NCBI GenBank assembly: GCA_023265495.1
Contig: JAHFTP010000127.1
Span: 1 to 5,258 of the forward strand
Direction: 5' to 3'
DNA: 5,258 nt
Origin: Chlamydiota bacterium
GTDB taxonomy: Bacteria > Chlamydiota > Chlamydiia > Chlamydiales > Rhabdochlamydiaceae
Shown: positions 1-5,258 of the stretch, in pieces
How the letters are laid out: every line of letters begins with the position of its first letter
Position numbering within the stretch: the stretch's first letter is position 1
Made by a program: the position numbers and the translations under genes
Notes under the pieces: model-generated
Database searches by the model: none
Told to the model about the DNA's origin: nothing
Seen by the model: the letters and a program-made list of their open reading frames with translations, nothing else

Positions 1-861
1 TATGGTTGTGACCGCATTAAATGTCATATGTAAACCAATTGAAGCAAAAAGGGAAGCTCGTTTTTCATAAATAAATCCTAGAAAGCAAGCAAAGGAAAAT
101 AAAGACAAGACGAGGGAAAGATTGCCAAGGCCTTGACTTGAGGCCATATGAAACAAGGAAAAAGCAAAAGCTCCTAGTAGAATAGCAGACTTTGTTCCTA
201 CGACCTTTTTCATATAGGTTTGTAGGAGGCCGCGAAATAAAAACTCCTCTAAGCACGGCGCTGCAACCAGTATGGTAAACAGCGCTATCGTGAGCATCTG
301 TGGCGATGCTAACGTCATTTTTAAATAACGTACCGCCACTTGCTCATACGACACCACCCCAAATGCATAAAATAAAAACATGTCTGCAAGTTCGCCTACG
401 ACCAAAACAACAGGAAAGGCCGGTATCCAGGTGAGGGCCCCTACAACCCAGTCATAGAAGGGGTGTTTGGCCTCGACGGCAGCATAGTTCTTCCATATTT
501 TTTTGCTGCCAAGGTGTTTTTGTGTTTTAACAAAGTAGGTGAGCAGTCCGATATTGAAGCAGGTGGTAAGGAGCTGTACGTAGCTCATCGCCAGCATGGG
601 GGAAGAATCTGTACGCAAAAGAAAAAGGGCCAGTTGCATGATCACGGGAGCGATAAGCAGTGACACCGCTAAATAGATGCCAAAGCAGACGATAACAGGA
701 AAGAGGGTGATGCTCGGCTCTAAAGATTTGTCAGAAAGGGGGGGGGGGAGCTTAAAGAACCCTTTCCTCTGTAAAAAAGCGTTGAGGAAATAAGCGACAA
801 ATCCAAAGAGTACGATGAATTCCACATGCTCAAAGAAAAAGGTGTCGGCAAGTAGGGTCAT
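1..861 (-). CDS. CPBP/Rce1-family intramembrane glutamic protease, C-terminus beyond window
   Basis: The reading frame is open for 287 codons from ATG at 861 to the window edge. It encodes a very hydrophobic protein with about seven or eight membrane segments (roughly residues 13-31, 50-82, 90-111, 137-168, 188-204, 224-240, 248-264 and from 273). The family signature is complete: EEFLFR at 205-210 (E205, E206, R210), FSLFH ending at H238, and H278MTFN282. In CPBP/Rce1 proteases the glutamates and histidines activate the water that cuts a substrate within the membrane. Bacterial members process peptides or regulate envelope proteins, and the substrate here is unknown. The start overlaps the stop of the upstream lipoprotein gene as ATGA and no clear Shine-Dalgarno precedes it, so translation is probably coupled. 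Codons 38-42 carry an 11-C run. The family call is firm; the physiological role is not known. Confidence 0.88.
   Translation of the reverse strand, partial: MTLLADTFFFEHVEFIVLFGFVAYFLNAFLQRKGFFKLPPPLSDKSLEPSITLFPVIVCFGIYLAVSLLIAPVIMQLALFLLRTDSSPMLAMSYVQLLTTCFNIGLLTYFVKTQKHLGSKKIWKNYAAVEAKHPFYDWVVGALTWIPAFPVVLVVGELADMFLFYAFGVVSYEQVAVRYLKMTLASPQMLTIALFTILVAAPCLEEFLFRGLLQTYMKKVVGTKSAILLGAFAFSLFHMASSQGLGNLSLVLSLFSFACFLGFIYEKRASLFASIGLHMTFNAVTTI
738..748. repeat. 11-base G/C homopolymer inside the CPBP protease gene
   Basis: Eleven consecutive G on the plus strand read as C11 in the coding strand, from the third base of codon 38 (Leu) through three Pro codons to the first base of codon 42 (Leu). 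At this length the downstream frame is intact and encodes the protease motifs. Gaining one C gives TGA three codons past the tract's full codons, and losing one gives TAG within six codons. The tract therefore behaves as an on/off switch if it slips. Other G runs in the window reach only about seven. Confidence 0.95.
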
Positions 862-1526
862 TGTACTTGGGTGGCCAGCGCAATATACTCTTCTATACGG
901 GAAGCTATTTCCTTGGTAAGCTGCGCATGCGCCATGCCTACGGGAGAGATGCTGAAATCTTCACTACCCCAAGACACTTGATGAAAATTGTATTGGGTAA
1001 ACTGTCTGGGGATGAAGTGGGTGTCGTGGATGATTTCTTGGAGGACGATAGCGGGCGCATTGTCTCTCACATCAACTACGCGCAGACGCACACTCATGTT
1101 GAGATTGGCTGACGTTTCTCTAGGTACACTGTCTTTCTGCGCTTTAGTAGGCTCTTCCGTATGCTCTAATAACTCCATGAACACCACAAATTCTTGATCG
1201 GGGAAGGATTTTTTTATCCATGCGAGATCATCTCCAAACGGGTTTTGGATGGATTGGAATTTCCTTGTGATGTTTCTGATTTTTTGCCCGTCGACTAGAT
1301 AGACCCTGTCTTTTTGTTCTAACCGATAACAGATGGTATTGGTCAGCTCATCGGAGATGTTCCACGTAAGATTGTGTTTGCTGTTGTCAATGACCGGCGC
1401 TACGGCAACCAGGGGCTTTTGTTTTTGTTGCTCTCCATAGGCTGTTTTAGAGTCCTCCCCCTTGTTGTCATGGCATCCCGCCAGCAATAGAGAAACACAT
1501 AGGGTAGATAAAGTAGTACATCTCAT
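858..1526 (-). CDS. Small envelope lipoprotein, possibly CT253-like, with an LpoB/CsgG-like N-terminal part
   Basis: A 222-residue protein starts with a short type II signal peptide. Arg2 is followed by a hydrophobic stretch and the lipobox LAGC, so Cys18 is the likely lipidation and cleavage site. Position +2 is His, so nothing suggests inner-membrane retention. The start at 1526 is chosen because GGAGG lies nine bases upstream and the signal peptide begins there; the same frame is open to 1775, but that extension overlaps glgX and has no coding character. Residues 39-90 (PLVAVAPVIDNS, then SDELTNTICYRL and RVYLVDGQKI) follow the pattern of the LpoB/CsgG fold: strand, helix, then a strand ending in an 'xLVDxxKI' turn. 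Overall it resembles, from memory, the chlamydial CT253 lipoprotein family; this is unconfirmed. Function is unknown. It is the first gene of a two-gene operon with the CPBP protease. Confidence 0.85.
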   Translation of the reverse strand: MRCTTLSTLCVSLLLAGCHDNKGEDSKTAYGEQQKQKPLVAVAPVIDNSKHNLTWNISDELTNTICYRLEQKDRVYLVDGQKIRNITRKFQSIQNPFGDDLAWIKKSFPDQEFVVFMELLEHTEEPTKAQKDSVPRETSANLNMSVRLRVVDVRDNAPAIVLQEIIHDTHFIPRQFTQYNFHQVSWGSEDFSISPVGMAHAQLTKEIASRIEEYIALATQVQ

Positions 1527-1535
1527 AAAACTAGG

Positions 1536-1540
1536 CCTCC
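1536..1540 (-). promoter_or_regulatory. Ribosome binding site of the lipoprotein gene
   Basis: The minus strand reads GGAGG nine bases before ATG at 1526. This is the best Shine-Dalgarno match in the window and it decides the start codon against the in-frame open extension reaching back to 1775. Confidence 0.75.
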
Positions 1541-1560
1541 GCAAGCGTGTATTTGTGCTG

Positions 1561-1589
1561 TATATAGCATACCATAACAAAAGAACAGG
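1561..1589 (-). promoter_or_regulatory. Candidate extended -10 promoter for the lipoprotein-protease operon
   Basis: On the minus strand TGCTATATA forms an extended -10 (TGn plus TATATA at 1566-1561). It lies about 34 bases before the start codon, which leaves room for a short leader containing the GGAGG site. The -35 region expected around 1584-1589 is a poor match. An extended -10 promoter can do without it, but this remains a prediction by eye. Confidence 0.35.
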
Positions 1590-1592
1590 ATT

Positions 1593-1605
1593 TTTGCCAG
1601 GCAAA
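1593..1605. repeat. 13-base palindrome upstream of the lipoprotein promoter
   Basis: TTTGCCTGGCAAA on the minus strand is a perfect inverted repeat around a central base, placed just upstream of the -35 position of the candidate promoter. It could be a protein-binding operator or a small hairpin. It lacks a following T-run in either direction strong enough to call a terminator. Confidence 0.4.
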
Positions 1606-1750
1606 TTCCCTGCGGATACAAACGAGCATTTACGGATGATATTTGGAGCGTACCTTGCACCGTTTCCCTTTGAAAACCAAGACGAGATACAGGATGGTAC
1701 GTATGCCGCGCGTCCGCAACTCGGCTGCATATTTTTTGTCTTCGATCTGT

Positions 1751-3769
1751 TTAAAGAGCCGTGGCAATCAGGCAAGAGTAGGATTCCATCGTATAGACAA
1801 ATTTCAGAGGAGGATGCTCTTGGGGGGATTCTTCGATGTCGTGAGGAGAGACCAGGGCCGTATCCACCACTTTAAACCAATGCTTGTGTTGAGGCAGGGG
1901 AGGCAAGGTGATTTTGGCCGGCTCAAAGTGTGCATTGAATGCCACGTAGAGAGCTGGAGTTTTATTATTATGGAGGGTGTAAGCGATGAACCTGCTTGAT
2001 CCTCCCCAGTCTGGTGCAAAAGGGACAATGCCGTGCCAGTCGATATCTTCTTTTGTAAGGAAGTTTTTTTTGCAGAAGAGTTCTTTATGCCTTTTTCTGA
2101 AATGGATGAGCTCACTAAAAAATCTCCACTCGCGGTGATGTTTGTCTAATTCCTCCCACAGGAACCAGTTGAGTTCATTGTCTTGACAGTAAGGGTTGTT
2201 GTTGCCATGTCGTGTATGGGTGTATTCATCACCCATGAGGATCATGGGAACGCCTAGGGACACCATGTTGGCTGCATGAAAATTTTTTATTTGCCTCTCT
2301 CTAAGTAGGAGGATGGTGTGGGACTCGGTCTTTCCTTCTGCTCCGCAGTTCCAACTATCGTTTTGGTTTGCGCCGTCTTGGTTATTTTCTCCATTTGCTC
2401 CATTGTGCTTGTCTTGGTAAGATACAAGGTCTCTTAGGCTATAGCCGTCATGTGCTGTGATAAAATTAATGCTAAAGAGAGGAGAGCCCTCTTTAGCATA
2501 CAGATCTTGAGAACCGCAGAGAGCTTGAGCAAAGGCGCCTACCTGTCCATCGGTTCCCTTGATAAAGCGGCGGACTACATCTCTATATTTGCCGTTCCAC
2601 TCTGACCATTTATTCCCTCCGGGGAAAGAGCCCACTTGATAGAGACCATGGGCATCCCATGCTTCGGCTATGAGCTTAGTCTTAGCGAGGAGGGGGTCTT
2701 TGTTGATGGCTTCGATGAGGGGGGGATTTGAGAGAGGGGTTCCATCAGGCGCTCTTGTGAGTATGGAGGCGAGGTCGAAGCGAAAACCATCCACTTGCAT
2801 CTCCGTTGCCCAGTAACGCAGCGATTCTAAGATCAGTTCCGCAACGACCGGATGGTTGCAGTTAAAGGTATTTCCCGTGCCGGAGAAGTTTTGATACTGC
2901 CCCTCCTTTGTCAGCATATAATAGGTGGCGTTATCGATCCCTTTAAAGCTTAAAACAGGTCCTGTTTCGTTGCCTTCGGCCGTGTGGTTATAAACGACGT
3001 CTAAGATGACCTCTATATGGTTTTTGTGGAGCTCTTTCACCAGCATTTTCCACTCTTCTAGCGCAGCATCCCAGTGAGAAGAGCTGGCAAAACGATTCAT
3101 CGGGCTAAAGAAATTAACGGTGGAGTAGCCCCAGTAGTTGTGAAGGTGTTTTCCTGTTTGTGGGTCTTTTAGATGGTTTTCACATTCGTTAAACTCAAAA
3201 ATAGGAAGGAGCTCTACCGCGTTGACCCCGAGCTTTTTTAAGTAAGGGATTTTCTCGATCATACCAAGAAAAGAGCCTCTGTGTTTGACTTTGCTAGAGG
3301 GATGCTCGGTAAATCCTCGCACGTGCATTTCATAGATGAGTAAATCTTCTAGGGGGATATGGGGTTTTTCCACACCTTCCCAATCGAACTTGTGGTGGTA
3401 GGTAGCTCTAGCTCTTGGGAGGTAGTCTTCTTCTCTTGCTGTGAGCCCTCCCCAGTGATGGGGTGTGTGGACGGCTCTAGCGTAGGGATCTAAAAGAACT
3501 CCTTTGCCCGTTCCTTCTATCTTGTAGCCGTATTCTAGCTCAGAAGGTAAGTTTTCTATGGCTATATGCCATACTGATCCTGTTTTATTCTTATTAGGGT
3601 CGAGCTCTATTTCCAAAAAGGGGAAAGGACTCGCCGGGGTAAATAGCGCGAGTTGTACGCGGGTTGCCTGCGCAGAATAAAGGGCGAAATTCACATGCGA
3701 GCCATGGATACAACTTCCTAGAGGAGTAGGGACTCCCTGTTTGCAGCGATACTTCTGCCCATCTGTCAT
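1751..3769 (-). CDS. glgX: Glycogen debranching enzyme GlgX (isoamylase-type, GH13)
   Basis: This 672-residue protein hydrolyses alpha-1,6 branch linkages in glycogen, in bacteria mainly the short limit-dextrin branches left by glycogen phosphorylase. An N-terminal CBM48/isoamylase domain covers about residues 13-100 (GVPTPLG...VNFALYSAQATRVQL). The GH13 barrel follows with all conserved regions: DVVYNH 257-262, DGFRFDLA 327-334 (nucleophile Asp332), IAEAWD 367-372 (acid/base Glu369), and TAHDG 438-442 (transition-state Asp441). The GlgX-typical HGNNNPYCQDN is at 521-531. A C-terminal beta domain ends the chain, and the length matches E. coli GlgX (about 657). WNGKYRDVVRRFIKG at 391-405 resembles plant isoamylases, which fits chlamydial GlgX. 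ATG at 3769 is chosen because the CBM48 domain begins at residue 13 or so and an in-frame stop lies shortly upstream; its Shine-Dalgarno is weak. No partner glycogen gene is in the window. Confidence 0.97.
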   Translation of the reverse strand: MTDGQKYRCKQGVPTPLGSCIHGSHVNFALYSAQATRVQLALFTPASPFPFLEIELDPNKNKTGSVWHIAIENLPSELEYGYKIEGTGKGVLLDPYARAVHTPHHWGGLTAREEDYLPRARATYHHKFDWEGVEKPHIPLEDLLIYEMHVRGFTEHPSSKVKHRGSFLGMIEKIPYLKKLGVNAVELLPIFEFNECENHLKDPQTGKHLHNYWGYSTVNFFSPMNRFASSSHWDAALEEWKMLVKELHKNHIEVILDVVYNHTAEGNETGPVLSFKGIDNATYYMLTKEGQYQNFSGTGNTFNCNHPVVAELILESLRYWATEMQVDGFRFDLASILTRAPDGTPLSNPPLIEAINKDPLLAKTKLIAEAWDAHGLYQVGSFPGGNKWSEWNGKYRDVVRRFIKGTDGQVGAFAQALCGSQDLYAKEGSPLFSINFITAHDGYSLRDLVSYQDKHNGANGENNQDGANQNDSWNCGAEGKTESHTILLLRERQIKNFHAANMVSLGVPMILMGDEYTHTRHGNNNPYCQDNELNWFLWEELDKHHREWRFFSELIHFRKRHKELFCKKNFLTKEDIDWHGIVPFAPDWGGSSRFIAYTLHNNKTPALYVAFNAHFEPAKITLPPLPQHKHWFKVVDTALVSPHDIEESPQEHPPLKFVYTMESYSCLIATAL

Positions 3770-3780
3770 GTTTTGACCAT
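3766..3780 (-). other. Possible four-codon leader ORF overlapping the glgX start
   Basis: ATG GTC AAA ACA TGA encodes M-V-K-T and its stop overlaps the glgX ATG as ATGA. An AGGTG sits about 15 bases before its ATG, farther than the usual spacing. With little Shine-Dalgarno for glgX itself, re-initiation from this mini-ORF is conceivable, but such short ORFs arise easily by chance. Confidence 0.2.
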
Positions 3781-3796
3781 GTGTAAAGATTATTTC

Positions 3797-3825
3797 ACCT
3801 TATGGCAAATAGAGTTTTATCGCAA
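3797..3825 (-). promoter_or_regulatory. Candidate promoter for glgX
   Basis: In the 151-base gap between the divergent genes the minus strand has TTGCGA (3825-3820), a 17-base spacer, then TAAGGT (3802-3797). These match the sigma-70 consensus at four and three of six positions. Spacing and location are right, but the -10 is poor. Confidence 0.25.
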
Positions 3826-3861
3826 GTAGAGGCGAGTGGGTGGTTTCATGTGAGATGGGTT

Positions 3862-3867
3862 TATAAA
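3862..3867 (+). promoter_or_regulatory. Candidate -10 element for the divergent plus-strand gene
   Basis: TATAAA lies 53 bases before the start codon at 3921, in an AT-rich stretch between the divergent genes. No good -35 hexamer is seen at 16-18 bases upstream, so the call is weak. Confidence 0.25.
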
Positions 3868-3910
3868 AAATCTGAGAATGTGTTAGGGTGTTTCTTTTTT
3901 TGTAAGCGGT

Positions 3911-3916
3911 GGTGAG
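3911..3916 (+). promoter_or_regulatory. Ribosome binding site of the plus-strand unknown gene
   Basis: GGTGAG lies four bases before ATG at 3921 and is preceded directly by GGT. It is a partial Shine-Dalgarno with rather short spacing, but it supports 3921 as the start, the first ATG in the long frame. Confidence 0.4.
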
Positions 3917-3920
3917 TAGT

Positions 3921-5258
3921 ATGTCAGTAGTTGAACTACATCCTTCTCTACTTGGATTAGCGGAGATGATGACGGCCCACTTGGGAGACAGACGTGCATT
4001 TTCTATAGAAGAGAAGCATAGAATACAGCAAATAGCTGAAACGATCCTGGCCGGACCTTGCTATGATGCACGGACTCGAGCAGAGTGTTCCGCCCTAACG
4101 GACATACGAACGGGATTTGAATATGCAATGGCAGGCGGTTTATTAGCCGGTTTTTGGGAGACGCGCAAGACGGAGTTGCTCATCCGCGATGTTCTCACTC
4201 GTGTCAGATCTGCTCGAACCACTCAAGTAAGGACAGAAGAGTTAGGTAGCACATTAAGAATATACGCTCTGCGGCTAAGAGAACGGAAGGGGATTGAGGG
4301 GGGGATCCCTGCAGAGACGCTGCAACGAATCCAAAATTTATCCGAGTCTATAATGCATGATTACATGGGCTCTGTTAATGAATCCGGATGTCCTTGCCTC
4401 GGTGCTGATGTCGTGCTATTGCGTAAGGATATAGAGACGAGTTTCTCCTCTATCCGCTATACGATTCGAATGGAGTCTATGACTAATATTCATGCTATTT
4501 TACGTTTTCTGGGGGAAGATGCTGTAAATGAAGCCTATGCAAGATCTATAGATGATTCTGTCAGAGGGGAAGTGAGCGAAGCTCTAGTGCGTGCCGTAGA
4601 TGATTACAACGGCTCTGCTCCTAGGGGGAAATCTGTCTTGGTCTCCTTGGCAAAGCGGATTTATGCTCAATGCTTGCAGATAGAGAAGCAAGAGCGTTTT
4701 TGTCCTTCTTTAGATCGGGAAAGAGAGGCGTTAGAAGTGAGCCTATCCTCTTTGCGGGTGCGGTGCAAGGATAGAGCTGCGGTCATGCACGCGATTTCTC
4801 GCATTGCGCAGGTTTTGAAAGGGAAAACTCTGACTTATCCTTTATCCCTGCAGCTGAAAGAGGTGACGCTGGGTATTATCGGGAGTACGATCATCGTCAA
4901 AGATCGTTATGCGCGGTGGAGAACATCCACATGCAGGGGCAAAGATGCAAGGGTTGTGTATGGAGATCCAAGCGCCCGCCTAGGGGAAGGACAGCATAAT
5001 CGCATTTACAGAGCCTTTTGTGTCCATTTAGAGGATCTATCAGCACAAAGAACAGGTCTGCAAAGGCCTAGCAGAAGAAGTCGAGATAAAGAAGATGCAA
5101 CATATATGGAGGGGATCGCAGCCCTCCATGGAAGATTAAGGGAGGAGTATGCAGATCTTCCTCTTGTCACCTTTGATATGCATAAAGCAATGAGAGTGTC
5201 CATCGATCCAGAGGGAGCTATCGAATGTAAAAGTGGATCTTACTACGGAGAGGTTCTT
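3921..5258 (+). CDS. Large protein of unknown function, 3' end beyond window
   Basis: One frame stays open for 446 codons from ATG at 3921 to the window edge with no stop, which is strong evidence of a real gene. I do not recognise the family. No signal peptide and no convincing membrane segment is present, so the product is probably cytosolic or exported by a leaderless route. The first 300 residues look mostly helical, with alternating charged and hydrophobic residues and much Arg and Glu; a cysteine pair sits at 157-159 (CPC). Residues 315-327 look like beta strands. LGEGQHNRIYRA at 354-365 resembles the glycine-rich loop of protein kinases, followed by an Arg-rich stretch (SRRSR, 384-388) and a helix with Glu at about 397 and 408-409. 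The loop is the only kinase-like element visible and the catalytic lobe would lie outside the window. It is transcribed away from glgX; no functional link is implied. A secreted effector is possible but unproven. Confidence 0.85.
   Translation, partial: MSVVELHPSLLGLAEMMTAHLGDRRAFSIEEKHRIQQIAETILAGPCYDARTRAECSALTDIRTGFEYAMAGGLLAGFWETRKTELLIRDVLTRVRSARTTQVRTEELGSTLRIYALRLRERKGIEGGIPAETLQRIQNLSESIMHDYMGSVNESGCPCLGADVVLLRKDIETSFSSIRYTIRMESMTNIHAILRFLGEDAVNEAYARSIDDSVRGEVSEALVRAVDDYNGSAPRGKSVLVSLAKRIYAQCLQIEKQERFCPSLDREREALEVSLSSLRVRCKDRAAVMHAISRIAQVLKGKTLTYPLSLQLKEVTLGIIGSTIIVKDRYARWRTSTCRGKDARVVYGDPSARLGEGQHNRIYRAFCVHLEDLSAQRTGLQRPSRRSRDKEDATYMEGIAALHGRLREEYADLPLVTFDMHKAMRVSIDPEGAIECKSGSYYGEVL

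Larger units (their letters stand above)
1527..1750 (-). other. Intergenic region between glgX and the lipoprotein gene
   Basis: These 224 bases separate the glgX stop from the lipoprotein start on the same strand. The promoter-proximal third holds the ribosome binding site, the candidate -10 and the palindrome. The part next to glgX holds only weak dyads, such as a five-base outer stem TATGC/GCATA at about 1694-1723 without a U-tract. I see no clear intrinsic terminator for glgX, so termination may be factor-dependent or some read-through may occur. Confidence 0.5.

Noticed and set aside
1694..1723. Hairpin TATGC/GCATA downstream of glgX as a terminator.
   Set aside because: The stem is short with mismatches inside and no T-run follows.
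1527..1775. In-frame open extension of the lipoprotein gene back to an ATG at 1775.
   Set aside because: It overlaps the end of glgX, would bury the signal peptide inside the protein, and has no ribosome binding site, while GGAGG sits nine bases before the ATG at 1526.
1462..1999. Two plus-strand open frames of 137 and 118 codons antisense to glgX and the lipoprotein gene.
   Set aside because: Both lie opposite well-supported genes, overlap each other in different frames, and show no recognisable domain.
2064..2071. Run of eight T (A8 in the glgX coding strand).
   Set aside because: It encodes Lys-Lys in frame with a complete GlgX; no alternative frame product or shift signal is evident.
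1804..2115. A 103-codon minus-strand frame within glgX.
   Set aside because: It is a frame-shifted shadow of the glgX C-terminal domain, which is intact in the main frame.
4298..4304. G7 run in the unknown plus-strand gene, and a similar G7 at 2719-2725 in glgX.
   Set aside because: Runs of six or seven G recur in the window and are within the range expected by chance; the frame continues intact through each. Only the 11-base run stands out.
4460..4475. ACGATTCGAATGG resembles a tRNA T-arm.
   Set aside because: No acceptor, D-arm or anticodon stem is found around it and it lies within a continuous coding frame.
5006..5203. A 65-codon minus-strand frame opposite the large plus-strand gene.
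   Set aside because: It is antisense to a continuous 446-codon frame and has no supporting start signals.

Overview
This window carries four protein-coding genes. Three are on the minus strand (glgX, a small lipoprotein gene and a membrane-protease gene) and one is on the plus strand, running divergently from glgX and cut by the window edge. Base composition is mixed, neither very AT-rich nor very GC-rich, and coding density is high. The best guess for the source is a member of the Chlamydiota, probably an environmental (Parachlamydia/Waddlia/Criblamydia-like) lineage rather than Chlamydia itself. This rests on a GlgX with plant-isoamylase-like sequence blocks, as known for chlamydial GlgX, and on a lipoprotein that looks like the chlamydial CT253 type from memory. 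It is an inference, not a proven assignment.

Layout, left to right. Positions 1-861 (minus) encode a polytopic CPBP/Rce1-family intramembrane protease whose C-terminal end lies outside the window. All three expected motifs are visible: EExxxR, FxxxH and HxxxN. Its codons 38-42 contain an uninterrupted run of 11 C (11 G on the plus strand), a candidate phase-variation tract. Positions 858-1526 (minus) encode a 222-residue lipoprotein with a clear lipobox. Its stop codon overlaps the protease start as ATGA, so the two form a tightly coupled operon. Positions 1527-1750 form a short intergenic stretch with a good ribosome binding site, a candidate extended -10 promoter and a 13-base palindrome. 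Positions 1751-3769 (minus) encode a full-length glycogen debranching enzyme, GlgX. Positions 3770-3920 are a divergent control region. Positions 3921-5258 (plus) are one uninterrupted reading frame of 446 codons, open at the right edge, encoding an unrecognised cytosolic-looking, arginine-rich protein with one segment resembling a protein-kinase glycine-rich loop.

GlgX belongs to glycogen catabolism: it trims the short branches left by glycogen phosphorylase. The lipoprotein and protease act in the envelope and are probably one transcription unit separate from glgX. No functional link between glycogen metabolism and the other genes is visible. No RNA gene, mobile element, CRISPR array or convincing intrinsic terminator was seen. 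The items most worth following up are the poly-C tract in the protease gene and the large unknown divergent gene.
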